A stretch of DNA of 64,000 nucleotides from Anderseniella sp963700885. Its GTDB lineage: Bacteria; Pseudomonadota; Alphaproteobacteria; Rhizobiales; Aestuariivirgaceae. The stretch lies in assembly GCA_963700885.1 (NCBI GenBank), contig CAVOZJ010000024.1, positions 62,001 to 126,000 on the forward strand, given 5' to 3'. The position numbers and the translations under genes are program-made. Position 1 is the stretch's first letter; each line of letters starts with the position of its first letter. The notes beneath the pieces were generated by a model, which did not search any database, was not told where the DNA came from, and worked only from the letters and a program-made list of their open reading frames with translations. Positions 16,418 through 25,859 of the stretch are shown here, piece after piece.

Positions 16418-16722
16418 TCAATTGTGCGGTTTCGCGCCGCAATCAACTGAAGTTGATATCGTTTTCCAGTTTTGCCGGGGCTGTTCAAAGATACACACTT
16501 GAATCTGGCACTGTCCACAGCCATTTACCAACAGACATCGACGGTGCTGCAAGCGCATAACGAATCGTGCCTAAGTAGCGTTTGGATTTACTGGAAGGCG
16601 GCGTAACCGGTACGGGTTTGGGCGATTTACTGGTCCAGCGGCGTTGGTTCAGCGTAGATAACTTCCAGCACATGGTTGAAAAATGCCCTTGGGCACTTCG
16701 GATTGTACCGAAAGGACACTGG
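16418..16722. other. lon upstream region
   Basis: A 305-base gap between the lipoprotein gene and lon. It contains a heat-shock-type promoter candidate (listed separately) and no convincing gene. The open frame that continues upstream from lon to 16582 is not family-like. Confidence 0.4.
16498..16526 (+). promoter_or_regulatory. Candidate sigma-32 heat-shock promoter of lon
   Basis: CTTGAA at 16498-16503 and CCATTT at 16521-16526 are separated by 17 bases. This resembles the alphaproteobacterial RpoH pattern (CTTGAA, about 16-17 bases, then a CCxxAT-type -10). It would start transcription near 16533, leaving a leader of about 190 bases before lon. lon is a classical heat-shock gene, which supports the reading, but the -10 match is partial. 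Confidence 0.4.
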
Positions 16723-19149
16723 ATGACTAAAAAGAAAACAACAATGAACCAGGACGTTTTTGCAGTTTTGCCGCTGCGTGATATTGTTGTGTTTCCACAC
16801 ATGATCGTGCCACTGTTTGTCGGGCGCGAGAAATCTATTGCTGCACTTGAAGAAGTGATGCGTGAAGACAAGCGAATACTGCTTGTTGCGCAAAAAAATG
16901 CGTCTGATGACGATCCGGGCTCGAACCAGATGTATGATGTGGGCACAATTGGCTCCATCCTGCAATTGCTTAAGTTGCCGGATGGTACAGTTAAGGTTCT
17001 CGTCGAAGGCCTCGAGCGTGCACAGATCGTGTCATATACTGATCGTGCCGATTTCTTTGAGGCCAATGCCTCCATAATTTCTGGTTCCGACGGTGACGGT
17101 GGTGAAACCGAAGCGCTGGCCAGAACGGCTGTCACACAGTTTGAAAGCTATGTGAAACTGAACAAGAAAGTGCCGCAGGAAGCTGTATCATCAATCACCC
17201 AGATTGATGATTATGCCAAGCTTGCAGACAGTATCGCGGCCCATCTGGCAATAAAGATATCTGAAAAACAGGAATTGCTGGAAACCGCCTCCGTGGCTCG
17301 CCGTCTTGAAAAGGTGTACGGCCTGATGGAGAGCGAAATTTCGGTGCTCCAGGTTGAAAAGCGCATTCGCTCACGCGTCAAGCGCCAGATGGAGAAAACC
17401 CAGCGCGAGTATTATCTCAACGAACAGATGAAGGCAATCCAGAAGGAACTCGGCGATGGCGATGACCACGACGAGATGGCTGAACTGGAAAATCGCATCA
17501 CCAAGACCAAACTCTCCAAGGAGGCCCGTGAAAAGGCAAACGCGGAAATGAAAAAGCTCAGGCAGATGTCTCCTATGTCTGCCGAGGCCACCGTTGTGAG
17601 GAATTATCTGGACTGGTTGTTGTCCATTCCCTGGGGCAAGAAATCTCGCATCAAGAACGACCTCGTCAAGGCAGAAGCAGTTCTTGAAGCAGATCATTAC
17701 GGGCTGGAAAAGGTCAAGGAACGCATTGTTGAGTATCTCGCCGTGCAGGCGCGGGCCAACAAGTTACGTGGGCCCATCTTGTGCCTGGTCGGTCCTCCCG
17801 GCGTGGGCAAGACATCGCTGGCGAAGTCGATTGCCAAGGCGACTGGCCGCGAATACGTTCGCATGTCGCTCGGTGGCGTGCGCGATGAAGCTGAAATTCG
17901 CGGACATCGGCGTACCTACATTGGATCTATGCCCGGCAAGGTCATTCAGTCAATGAAGAAGGCGAAAAAATCAAACCCGCTTTTCCTGCTTGATGAAATC
18001 GACAAGATGGGAATGGATTTTCGAGGAGACCCGTCATCCGCACTGCTCGAGGTTTTGGATCCGGAACAGAATTCAACTTTCATGGATCACTATCTGGAGG
18101 TTGAATACGATCTGTCGAACGTCATGTTCGTTACAACGGCAAATTCGCTGAATATTCCCAGCCCGTTAATGGATCGCATGGAGATCATTCGCATCGCCGG
18201 ATACACCGAGGACGAAAAGTTTGAGATCGCCCGCAGGCATTTGTTGTCGAAGGCGCTTGACAATCATGGTCTCGACAAAGGTGAGTTTGAATTGACCGAT
18301 GATGGTTTGACGGAAGTTGTTCGCCGTTACACGCGCGAAGCCGGGGTGCGTAATCTTGAACGCGAGTTGAACACTCTTTGTCGCAAGGTAGTGAAGGAAA
18401 TCGTCCTGGCGAAGGGGGCCAAAAAGAAGGTCAAGATCACTGCCAAGAACATGTCCGATTTCCTTGGCGTGCAGAAGTATCGCTATGGAATGGCGGAGAT
18501 GGAAGATCAGGTCGGTGTTGTGACCGGGCTTGCCTGGACAGAAGTCGGCGGCGAATTGCTGACCATCGAAGCGGTCATGATGCCTGGCAAGGGTAAAATG
18601 ACCGTCACGGGCAATCTTCGCGATGTAATGAAGGAGTCGATTTCGGCGGCATCATCCTATGTGCGTTCGCGTTCAACGGAAATCGGGGTAAAGCCGCCCC
18701 TGTTTGACAAGAAGGATATCCATGTACATGTGCCGGAAGGCGCTACTCCAAAGGATGGTCCGTCTGCGGGCGTTGCCATGGTGACCGCCATCACGTCTGT
18801 ACTGACAGGTATCCCGATCAGACGCGAAGTGGCGATGACTGGCGAAATCACGCTCCGCGGCCGGGTATTGCCTATCGGTGGCCTGAAGGAAAAATTGCTT
18901 GCAGCACTTCGCGGTGGCATCACCAAAGTGCTTATTCCGGAAGAAAATGCCAAGGATCTGGCCGATATTCCGGACAACGTAAAAAATGGTTTGGAAATTG
19001 TGCCTGTGTCTCACGCCGATGAAGTGTTGATTCATGCACTGATAACCCAACCTGAGGCAATCGAGTGGGATGAAGCAGCGGAAGAGGCTGCAGCGAAAGC
19101 TGCAGCAGACGCGGCAAAAACTTCAGGTGAAAATGTCACTGCCCACTAA
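16723..19149 (+). CDS. lon: Lon ATP-dependent protease
   Basis: Hexameric AAA+ serine protease of 808 residues that degrades misfolded and regulatory proteins. The N-terminal substrate domain starts VLPLRDIVVFPHMIVPLFVGR. The ATPase module has Walker A GPPGVGKT (about residue 360) and Walker B LFLLDEIDK. The protease domain holds the catalytic Ser in PKDGPSAG and the Lys in GGLKEKLLAA. The C-terminus has a short Glu/Ala-rich extension. The start at 16723 (MTKKKTTMNQDVF) has AAAGGA about 7 bases upstream; residues further upstream are not conserved. A strong terminator follows. Confidence 0.98.
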   Translation: MTKKKTTMNQDVFAVLPLRDIVVFPHMIVPLFVGREKSIAALEEVMREDKRILLVAQKNASDDDPGSNQMYDVGTIGSILQLLKLPDGTVKVLVEGLERAQIVSYTDRADFFEANASIISGSDGDGGETEALARTAVTQFESYVKLNKKVPQEAVSSITQIDDYAKLADSIAAHLAIKISEKQELLETASVARRLEKVYGLMESEISVLQVEKRIRSRVKRQMEKTQREYYLNEQMKAIQKELGDGDDHDEMAELENRITKTKLSKEAREKANAEMKKLRQMSPMSAEATVVRNYLDWLLSIPWGKKSRIKNDLVKAEAVLEADHYGLEKVKERIVEYLAVQARANKLRGPILCLVGPPGVGKTSLAKSIAKATGREYVRMSLGGVRDEAEIRGHRRTYIGSMPGKVIQSMKKAKKSNPLFLLDEIDKMGMDFRGDPSSALLEVLDPEQNSTFMDHYLEVEYDLSNVMFVTTANSLNIPSPLMDRMEIIRIAGYTEDEKFEIARRHLLSKALDNHGLDKGEFELTDDGLTEVVRRYTREAGVRNLERELNTLCRKVVKEIVLAKGAKKKVKITAKNMSDFLGVQKYRYGMAEMEDQVGVVTGLAWTEVGGELLTIEAVMMPGKGKMTVTGNLRDVMKESISAASSYVRSRSTEIGVKPPLFDKKDIHVHVPEGATPKDGPSAGVAMVTAITSVLTGIPIRREVAMTGEITLRGRVLPIGGLKEKLLAALRGGITKVLIPEENAKDLADIPDNVKNGLEIVPVSHADEVLIHALITQPEAIEWDEAAEEAAAKAAADAAKTSGENVTAH

Positions 19150-19607
19150 TTGGAATGCATGGATTCCACTCCATCTCAATTTAGAGCAGAGCAAAGTAAT
19201 TGAACAGGCGTGGCCAGGTTTTCCCGGTCACGCTTTTTTTTACCGGATTAGGTCTCGCTGACTGGTCCGGATGTTCGCGCCGGGCAGCTTTTGCGGCCGG
19301 AATTCCGGGCGGCCTCTTGCTCGCGGAAGCGCCGGTTGCTGTCGGTCAAATGGGACGACAAACGTTTCCAATCGAGGGAAATATGCTCTGGTTCAGCGAA
19401 TCAAATATGTCGAAAATGCGCAATTCCCAGTTTTTGGCCAATTCCGGACAAATAACCGGGCGACAATAAGTGCATGTAAACATGATGGATTTTCAGACGG
19501 TTACGCATAGGTCTTGCATTAATTGGCTGAAATCCGCGACTTTCAACACACGAGGCGTACGTACTTGAGTATTCGTTGTCGGAAACCTGGTGAAAGGATC
19601 CATTCAC
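19150..19607. other. Intergenic region lon-hupB
   Basis: A gap of 458 bases. It holds the lon terminator at 19208-19241 and must hold the hupB promoter. No further gene or RNA with recognisable structure was found; short frames at 19200-19510 have no ribosome site. Confidence 0.4.
19208..19241 (+). terminator. Intrinsic terminator of lon
   Basis: GCGTGGCC pairs with GGTCACGC (one G-U pair) around a 10-base loop, and is followed directly by eight T. It lies 58 bases after the lon stop. Confidence 0.88.
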
Positions 19608-19883
19608 ATGAACAAAAATGATCTCATCTCAAAAGTTGCTGAAGACGCAAAGCTTACAAAAGGTGAAGCAGGCGAAGCAATTGAAGCCACACTGGCAAAC
19701 ATACAAAGGGCACTTATGCAAGGTGATGACGTGCGCCTTGTGGGATTTGGCACATTTTCAGTAGGCCATCGCGCTGCGTCCACCGGTCGTGATCCCCGCA
19801 CAGGACGCGCAATCGATATTCCGGCCTCGAAGAACGCCAAGTTCAAGGCCGGCAAAATCCTCAAGGAGGCGGTTAACCACTAA
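19608..19883 (+). CDS. hupB: DNA-binding protein HU
   Basis: Nucleoid-associated histone-like protein of 91 residues that bends DNA as a dimer. Starts MNKNDLISKVAEDAKLTK; contains VGFGTFSVGHRAASTGRDPRTG, the HU/IHF DNA-binding arm with Arg and Pro at the tip. The start at 19608 is preceded by AAAGGATCC; six upstream in-frame codons are ignored. HU after lon is the normal order in alphaproteobacteria. A terminator follows. Confidence 0.96.
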   Translation: MNKNDLISKVAEDAKLTKGEAGEAIEATLANIQRALMQGDDVRLVGFGTFSVGHRAASTGRDPRTGRAIDIPASKNAKFKAGKILKEAVNH

Positions 19884-19933
19884 GGGCAAACCGCGTCCTG
19901 CCGCAACCGCTAACCGGTTGCAGGCATACATCA

Positions 19934-19974
19934 GACCCCGCGTGCTCTTCAGAAATGGCGTGGGGTCATTTTTT
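19934..19974 (+). terminator. Intrinsic terminator of hupB
   Basis: GACCCCGCG pairs with CGTGGGGTC (one G-U pair) around a 16-base loop, then A and six T. It lies 50 bases after the hupB stop. Confidence 0.85.
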
Positions 19975-20034
19975 GTTTAAAACGGCGCTTGCCCATTTGG
20001 ACACAGGGCGCTAATACATCGATCAGATTAGTGG

Positions 20035-20110
20035 GGGCGATTAGCTCAGTTGGTAGAGCATCTCGTTTACACCGAGAGGGTCGGCAGTTCGAGCCTGTCA
20101 TCGCCCACCA
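20035..20110 (+). tRNA. tRNA-Val (UAC anticodon)
   Basis: A 76-base cloverleaf: acceptor GGGCGAT with ATCGCCC, discriminator A, encoded CCA; D-arm TAGCTCAGTTGGTAGAGC; anticodon stem TCTCG/CGAGA with loop TTTACAC and anticodon TAC; T-arm GGCAGTTCGAGCCTG. The precursor is probably transcribed from a promoter just upstream, after the hupB terminator. Confidence 0.96.
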
Positions 20111-20459
20111 TCCCACCAGTCAAAATGCGTGATGTTCATGCTTTCAATTGAAGAATTGAAGGTCACCGGGTTTGTGTTCCTGGACAAGATCGTCGGATTG
20201 GACACCTCACTAGAATTTTGTAACCCGCGCGCAGCAATTTGGCAGCTTGGCGTTGGCGGTTAAATTGCAACGGACGATGGCCCCCAACTTTTGATCCAGC
20301 GCTGGAGGTCTGACAAGCCTGAGCTGAGTCACGTCCGCAATTTCTTTACCGGTGAACTCCATATTTGGCCGATGCCCGCTTGACTTGCGACAGCGAACTG
20401 AGTAATCCACCCCAACCAGCGCAAACCTTGTAGTCATGACCCGGTTTGCGTTACATCGC
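20111..20459. other. Spacer between tRNA-Val and tRNA-Asp, no gene seen
   Basis: A 349-base spacer. A 75-codon minus-strand frame at 20210-20437 has no ribosome site or recognisable family and is not called. No repeat of the tRNA ends, so no sign of an integrated element. Confidence 0.4.
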
Positions 20460-20536
20460 GCGGGTGTAGCTCAGTTGGTTAGAGTGCCGGCCTGTCACGC
20501 CGGAGGTCGCGGGTTCGAGCCCCGTCACTCGCGCCA
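20460..20536 (+). tRNA. tRNA-Asp (GUC anticodon)
   Basis: A 77-base cloverleaf: acceptor GCGGGTG with CACTCGC (one G-U pair), discriminator G, encoded CCA; D-arm TAGCTCAGTTGGTTAGAG; anticodon stem GCCGG/CCGGA-type with loop CTGTCAC and anticodon GTC; T-arm CGCGGGTTCGAGCCCCG. Located 228 bases before nuoA. Confidence 0.96.
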
Positions 20537-20763
20537 TTAATCTCCCTGTGATCCACCTGGAGCGTGCCGGTTTTGACCTGCATCTGTACCTGGCGGCGAT
20601 TTTCAGGCGGGCGCCGATGGAGAATTCCACTGTCCGTCAGGCATCAAGATCGGGATTCATGCTTGCGTCACTTGTTGTGCTGCTTTACCAACCGTCTAAG
20701 CTATCAGAGTCGAACAGAGGCGGTGCGGTGGCTTAGAGGCCGCCACGCATCAGGTGCTGAGCA

Positions 20764-21129
20764 ATGACGGATTTATTGCGGGATTATCTGCCGATCGTCA
20801 TATTCATGGGAATATGTATTGGACTTGGCCTGGCCTTGATGGCCTCGGCGTTTGTAATTGCCATTCGCCGGCCGGATCCGGAAAAGATGTCTGCCTATGA
20901 ATGCGGCTTTGCTGCTTTTGACGATGCGCGCATGAAATTTGACATTCGATTTTATCTGGTGGCCATTCTCTTCATTATCTTTGATCTTGAAGTGGCATTT
21001 TTGTTTCCCTGGGCGGTCTCGCTCAAGGAAGTCGGGGTGTTTGGTTTCTGGTCCATGATGATATTCCTGGCGATCCTGACCATTGGCTTTGTCTATGAAT
21101 GGCGTAAAGGGGCCCTGGAATGGGATTGA
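20764..21129 (+). CDS. nuoA: NADH-quinone oxidoreductase subunit A
   Basis: Membrane subunit of complex I, 121 residues, three helices, with the conserved loop MSAYECGFAAFDDARMKFDIRF between helices 1 and 2 near the quinone site. First gene of a complete 14-gene nuo operon; its 3' end overlaps nuoB by 10 bases. Confidence 0.97.
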   Translation: MTDLLRDYLPIVIFMGICIGLGLALMASAFVIAIRRPDPEKMSAYECGFAAFDDARMKFDIRFYLVAILFIIFDLEVAFLFPWAVSLKEVGVFGFWSMMIFLAILTIGFVYEWRKGALEWD

Positions 21130-21677
21130 TCGACAAAAACGGCCAGCCGTTGACGGCCGCCCCGGCAGTGCTGACACCGGAGCAGGAGGCGTTTTACTCA
21201 ACAGTCAATGACCAACTGGCAGACAAGGGTTTTCTGGTTACCACAAGTGATGATCTGATCAATTGGGCGCGCACCGGTTCGCTGATGTGGATGACATTTG
21301 GTCTGGCCTGTTGCGCAGTTGAAATGATGCAGGCATCCATGCCGCGCTACGACGTCGAGCGCTTTGGATTTGCACCACGCGCCAGCCCGCGCCAGTCTGA
21401 TGTGATGATCGTGGCAGGAACCCTGACCAACAAGATGGCGCCTGCACTGCGCAAGGTCTACGACCAGATGCCGGAACCGCGGTATGTGATCTCGATGGGA
21501 TCATGCGCCAACGGTGGTGGTTACTATCACTATTCCTATTCGGTGGTACGTGGATGTGACCGGATTGTGCCGGTGGATATTTACGTTCCGGGCTGCCCGC
21601 CGACCGCAGAGGCGCTGGTGTATGGTATTCTGCTGTTACAGAAGAAAATACGCCGGACCGGCACGATTGAACGCTAG
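21120..21677 (+). CDS. nuoB: NADH-quinone oxidoreductase subunit B
   Basis: Carries the terminal iron-sulfur cluster N2 next to the quinone pocket; 185 residues. The cluster ligands are the tandem Cys64-Cys65 (GLACCAVEMM), Cys129 (MGSCANGGG) and Cys159 (VPGCPP). Overlaps nuoA by 10 bases, implying translational coupling. Confidence 0.98.
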   Translation: MGLIDKNGQPLTAAPAVLTPEQEAFYSTVNDQLADKGFLVTTSDDLINWARTGSLMWMTFGLACCAVEMMQASMPRYDVERFGFAPRASPRQSDVMIVAGTLTNKMAPALRKVYDQMPEPRYVISMGSCANGGGYYHYSYSVVRGCDRIVPVDIYVPGCPPTAEALVYGILLLQKKIRRTGTIER

Positions 21678-21694
21678 GGGTCAAGCTCGAAACT

Positions 21695-22297
21695 ATGGAT
21701 GAAACCCTGTTAGACCTGGGCGAACATATCGCCTCCGAGTTGCACGACCTGGGACTTGAATGTGTTCTGGCAAACGACGAACTGACACTGCTTGCCGGCG
21801 TTGACCACGTAATCGATGTGCTGCGCTTCCTGCGCGATGACCCCAGTTGCCGTTTCGTTTGCTTCATCGACATTTGCGGGGTCGATTATCCGGCTCGCGA
21901 GAAACGCTTTGATGTTGTCTACCATCTCCTCAGCCCCTATCAGAATTTGCGTGTTCGGATAAAGCTGCAAACCGATGAAGACACGCCTGTGCCGAGCGCA
22001 GTAGATGTATTCCCGGCTGCCAACTGGTTCGAACGTGAAGCGTTTGATCTTTATGGCATCCTGTTTTCCGGTCACCCTGATTTGCGCCGCATTCTGACAG
22101 ACTACGGCTTTGCAGGCCATCCGCTGCGCAAGGACTTCCCGATGACCGGGCACGTGGAAGTACGTTATGACGACGAAAAGAAAAAGGTTGTGTATGAACC
22201 CGTGAAGCTGGTTCAGGAATTCCGTAATTTTGACTACCTCAGCCCGTGGGAAGGCACCGACTACATATTGCCCGGCGACGAGAAGGCGAAGAATTGA
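21695..22297 (+). CDS. nuoC: NADH-quinone oxidoreductase subunit C
   Basis: The 30-kDa hydrophilic connecting subunit, 200 residues, separate from NuoD as in most alphaproteobacteria. The family signature ereFDLYGI...HPDLRRILTDYGFAGHPLRKDFP is visible at about 110-150. Its stop TGA shares one base with the ATG of nuoD. Confidence 0.97.
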   Translation: MDETLLDLGEHIASELHDLGLECVLANDELTLLAGVDHVIDVLRFLRDDPSCRFVCFIDICGVDYPAREKRFDVVYHLLSPYQNLRVRIKLQTDEDTPVPSAVDVFPAANWFEREAFDLYGILFSGHPDLRRILTDYGFAGHPLRKDFPMTGHVEVRYDDEKKKVVYEPVKLVQEFRNFDYLSPWEGTDYILPGDEKAKN

Positions 22298-23487
22298 TGG
22301 CCGAGGCACAAGTCAGAAATTTCCATATCAATTTTGGCCCGCAACACCCGGCTGCTCATGGCGTGTTGCGCCTGGTTCTGGAACTGGACGGTGAAGTTGT
22401 GGAGCGCGTCGATCCCCATATCGGCCTGCTGCATCGAGGCACCGAGAAACTGATTGAAGCCAAGACGTATCTTCAGGCAGTACCGTACTTTGACCGGCTT
22501 GACTATGTCGCCCCGATGAACCAGGAGCATGCCTATGCAATGGCGATCGAAAAGCTCATGGGCATTGCGGCTCCCATTCGTGGTCAGCTCATTCGTGTCC
22601 TGTATTCCGAAATTGGCAGAATTCTTTCGCACCTGCTGAATGTGACTACGCAGGCCATGGACGTTGGAGCGTTGACTCCACCGCTTTGGGGTTTTGAAGA
22701 ACGCGAAAAACTGATGGTATTTTATGAGCGCGCTTCCGGTTCGCGCATGCATGCTGCATTCGTGCGACCAGGAGGCGTGCATCAGGATTTGCCCCAGGAT
22801 CTGATCGACGACATCGATGCATTTTGTGATTATCACCCGAAAGTGCTGGATGATATTGAAGGCTTGCTTACGGAAAATCGTATATTCAAGCAGCGCAATG
22901 TCGACATTGGCGTTGTAACACTGGATGAATGTTTCGCATGGGGTTTTTCCGGTGTGATGGTACGCGGTTCCGGCGCGGCGTGGGATTTGCGCAAGTCGCA
23001 ACCCTATGAATGTTATTCGGAACTGGATTTTGACATTCCGGTCGGCAAGAACGGTGATTGCTATGATCGGTATCTTATCCGTATGGAAGAGATGCGCCAG
23101 TCGCTCAGGATAATGAAGCAATGCATCGAGAAGTTGAACTCGCCGGAGGGCAAGGGGCCGGTATCGTCGGTTGACGGCAAGGTGGTGCCACCGTCACGTG
23201 GCGAGATGAAGCGGTCAATGGAAGCGTTGATCCATCACTTCAAGCTTTATACTGAGGGTTTCAAGGTTCCCGCAGGCGAAGTTTACGCCTGCGTGGAGGC
23301 ACCCAAGGGTGAATTCGGTGTCTATCTGGTGTCGGATGGCTCCAACAAACCATACCGCTGCAAGTTGCGCGCCCCTGGTTTTGCACATTTGCAGGCGATG
23401 GATTTCATATGCCGTGGTCACATGCTGGCAGACGTTTCAGCGGTGCTGGGTTCTCTCGATATTGTGTTTGGTGAGGTCGACCGGTGA
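22297..23487 (+). CDS. nuoD: NADH-quinone oxidoreductase subunit D
   Basis: The 49-kDa subunit lining the quinone cavity; 396 residues, homologous to the large subunit of NiFe hydrogenases but lacking the nickel ligands. The signature FGPQHPAAHGVLR lies near the N-terminus, HIGLLHRGTEKL follows, and the C-terminus is the conserved DIVFGEVDR. The start at 22297 overlaps the nuoC stop (TGATG); the 17 upstream codons lie inside nuoC. Confidence 0.98.
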   Translation: MAEAQVRNFHINFGPQHPAAHGVLRLVLELDGEVVERVDPHIGLLHRGTEKLIEAKTYLQAVPYFDRLDYVAPMNQEHAYAMAIEKLMGIAAPIRGQLIRVLYSEIGRILSHLLNVTTQAMDVGALTPPLWGFEEREKLMVFYERASGSRMHAAFVRPGGVHQDLPQDLIDDIDAFCDYHPKVLDDIEGLLTENRIFKQRNVDIGVVTLDECFAWGFSGVMVRGSGAAWDLRKSQPYECYSELDFDIPVGKNGDCYDRYLIRMEEMRQSLRIMKQCIEKLNSPEGKGPVSSVDGKVVPPSRGEMKRSMEALIHHFKLYTEGFKVPAGEVYACVEAPKGEFGVYLVSDGSNKPYRCKLRAPGFAHLQAMDFICRGHMLADVSAVLGSLDIVFGEVDR

Positions 23488-24539
23488 GTGTACGCCGATT
23501 AGCAGACAGTAGCGTTCAGCCGAAATCATTCGCCTTTACAGCGAAGAACCTGAGCTGGGCCAGGGAAACCATCAAGAAGTACCCCACTGGCAAGCAGGCT
23601 TCTGCTGTGATCCCGGTGCTCTGGCGGGCTCAGGAGCAGCATGACGGCTGGGTGTCCCGTGCGGCAATGGAAGAGGTTGGCCGGATGCTGGATATGCCCT
23701 TCATCCGTGTATACGAGATCGCCACTTTCTACACCATGTTCCAACTGGCCCCCGTCGGGAAAAAGGCGCATATCCAGGTCTGTGGCACGACGCCATGCAT
23801 GTTGCGTGGCTCTGAAGACCTGATGGCCGTATGCAAACGCCGGATCGCTGAAAAGCCTCACACCTTGTCTGAGGACGGGGATTTTTCATGGGAAGAGGTT
23901 GAGTGTCTGGGGGCCTGCGTAAATGCACCTATGATCCAGATTTTCGCCGATACATACGAAGATCTGACGCCTGAAGCCATGGAGCATCTGCTCGACCGGA
24001 TTGCCGGTGGACAGAAGGTCAGACCTGGCCCGCAGATTGACCGGATCATGTCGGCACCCGCTGGAGAACTGACCTCGCTTGTCGGGGTCGCTGTGCCCGC
24101 GAAAAAGGCTGCAACCGGAAAGGCCTCGCTCAACAAGGAAACTGCAAAACCTGTATTCAAGACGGCCAGGAAATCTGCTGCAGTCAAGACTGCATCTGCA
24201 AAACAGACTACCAAGGCTGTGTACGGGAAAGCCAGGCAGGTCAAGACTGCCGTTGCCGGAAAAGCCGGACCTGAGCGTTTGAGCAAGCCTGCAGGCAAGG
24301 CAGATGATCTCAAGCTGATTTCCGGAGTTGGGCCAAAACTGGAACAGACACTCAACAAGCTGGGCTTCTGGCATTTTTCCCAGATCGGGAAATGGACGAA
24401 AAAGGACATCGCATTTGTTGATGACGAGTTGTCGTTCAAGGGTCGCATAGAACGTGATGACTGGGTAAAGCAGGCCAAAGTCCTGGCAAAAGGCGGTAAA
24501 GCTGAATACATCAGGGTGTTCGGAAAGAAGCCGAGGTAG
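23484..24539 (+). CDS. nuoE: NADH-quinone oxidoreductase subunit E with C-terminal extension
   Basis: The 24-kDa subunit holding the 2Fe-2S cluster N1a: Cys100, Cys105, Cys141 and Cys145. At 351 residues it is much longer than the usual 160-220. After about residue 200 comes a Lys/Ala/Thr-rich linker (205-270), then a compact domain (about 273-350) beginning DDLKLISGVGPKLEQTLNKLG, a helix-hairpin-helix-like motif, and containing KGRIERDDWVKQAK. This extension is known in rhizobial NuoE proteins; its role is unclear. GTG start at 23484 overlaps the nuoD stop (GTGA). Confidence 0.96.
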   Translation: MSVRRLADSSVQPKSFAFTAKNLSWARETIKKYPTGKQASAVIPVLWRAQEQHDGWVSRAAMEEVGRMLDMPFIRVYEIATFYTMFQLAPVGKKAHIQVCGTTPCMLRGSEDLMAVCKRRIAEKPHTLSEDGDFSWEEVECLGACVNAPMIQIFADTYEDLTPEAMEHLLDRIAGGQKVRPGPQIDRIMSAPAGELTSLVGVAVPAKKAATGKASLNKETAKPVFKTARKSAAVKTASAKQTTKAVYGKARQVKTAVAGKAGPERLSKPAGKADDLKLISGVGPKLEQTLNKLGFWHFSQIGKWTKKDIAFVDDELSFKGRIERDDWVKQAKVLAKGGKAEYIRVFGKKPR

Positions 24540-24545
24540 GGTATC

Positions 24546-25853
24546 ATGTTGCAGGACAAGGACCGGATATTCACCAATCTCTACGGCCAGCACGATGTTG
24601 GTCTGAAGGGCGCTATGAAGCGCGGCGCATGGGACGGCACCAAAGCCATTATCCAGTTGGGTCGCGATGGTGTGATTGATCAGGTCAAGGCATCCGGGCT
24701 TCGCGGACGGGGCGGAGCCGGTTTTCCGACCGGGCTGAAATGGTCGTTTATGCCCAAGAAGTCCGACGGGCGGCCACATTATCTGGTGGTGAATGCCGAC
24801 GAATCCGAACCGGGCACCTGCAAAGACCGTGATATCATGCGCCATGATCCGCATACGCTGGTGGAAGGCTGCCTGATAGCGGGTTTCGCAATGGGCGCAA
24901 ATGTTGGTTACATTTATGTACGTGGCGAGTTTATTCGCGAACGCGAGGCCCTGCAGCGTGCCATTGACGAGGCCTATGACGCCAAACTCATCGGCAAGAA
25001 AAACAAGCACGGATGGGATTTTGATCTCTATGTCCATCATGGTGCCGGCGCCTATATTTGCGGCGAGGAAACAGCGCTTCTGGAAAGCCTTGAAGGCAAG
25101 AAGGGCCAGCCGCGCATGAAACCGCCGTTTCCGGCCAATGTCGGTTTGTACGGCGCACCGACGACCGTGAACAACGTAGAGTCGATTGCTGTTGTGCCGA
25201 CGATACTTCGCCGAGGGCCCGACTGGTTTGCCGGCATCGGAAAGCCGAACAATGTCGGCACCAAATTGTTTTGCATATCCGGCCACGTAAACAAGCCATG
25301 CACAGTTGAAGAAGAAATGGGTATCTCATTTCGCGAACTGATTGATCGCCACTGTGGTGGCATTCGCGGAGGCTGGGACAATCTCAAGGCGGTAATCCCC
25401 GGCGGCTCATCAGTGCCGTGCGTACCTGGCGATCAAATTCGTGATTGTCACATGGATTTTGACAGCCTGCGCGACCTGAAATCCGGACTGGGTACTGCCG
25501 CTGTTATCGTGATGGATAACTCAACAGACATGATAAAGGCGATTGCGCGTCTTGCATATTTCTACAAGCACGAAAGTTGTGGTCAGTGCACACCATGCCG
25601 GGAAGGAACTGGCTGGATGTGGCGGGTGTTGACACGCATGGTTGAAGGCCGTGCCGAGAAGCGTGAAATCGACATGCTGCTTGATGTGTCTTACCAGATT
25701 GAAGGACATACCATCTGTGCACTGGGTGATGCCGCGGCCTGGCCGGTCCAGGGTCTGATCCGGCATTTCCGGCACGAGATCGAGGCACGTATCGATGAAT
25801 TTTCAGCCCGGCCTGATCCGGAAGGGTCAGTGACCCGAGTGGCGGCGGAGTAA
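24546..25853 (+). CDS. nuoF: NADH-quinone oxidoreductase subunit F
   Basis: The 51-kDa NADH-oxidising subunit, 435 residues. The FMN/NADH-site glycine motif GRGGAGFPTG starts at residue 54. Cluster N3 ligands are Cys345, Cys348 and Cys351 (CGQCTPCREG) and Cys391 (HTICALGD). Six bases separate it from nuoE. Confidence 0.98.
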   Translation: MLQDKDRIFTNLYGQHDVGLKGAMKRGAWDGTKAIIQLGRDGVIDQVKASGLRGRGGAGFPTGLKWSFMPKKSDGRPHYLVVNADESEPGTCKDRDIMRHDPHTLVEGCLIAGFAMGANVGYIYVRGEFIREREALQRAIDEAYDAKLIGKKNKHGWDFDLYVHHGAGAYICGEETALLESLEGKKGQPRMKPPFPANVGLYGAPTTVNNVESIAVVPTILRRGPDWFAGIGKPNNVGTKLFCISGHVNKPCTVEEEMGISFRELIDRHCGGIRGGWDNLKAVIPGGSSVPCVPGDQIRDCHMDFDSLRDLKSGLGTAAVIVMDNSTDMIKAIARLAYFYKHESCGQCTPCREGTGWMWRVLTRMVEGRAEKREIDMLLDVSYQIEGHTICALGDAAAWPVQGLIRHFRHEIEARIDEFSARPDPEGSVTRVAAE

Positions 25854-25859
25854 AGCAGG

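Noticed and set aside
20210..20437. 75-codon minus-strand frame between two tRNA genes
   Set aside because: No ribosome site or similarity; spacer DNA between tRNAs.
20035..20536. tRNA genes as attachment sites of an integrated element
   Set aside because: No partial repeat of the tRNA ends and no integrase; complex I genes follow directly.
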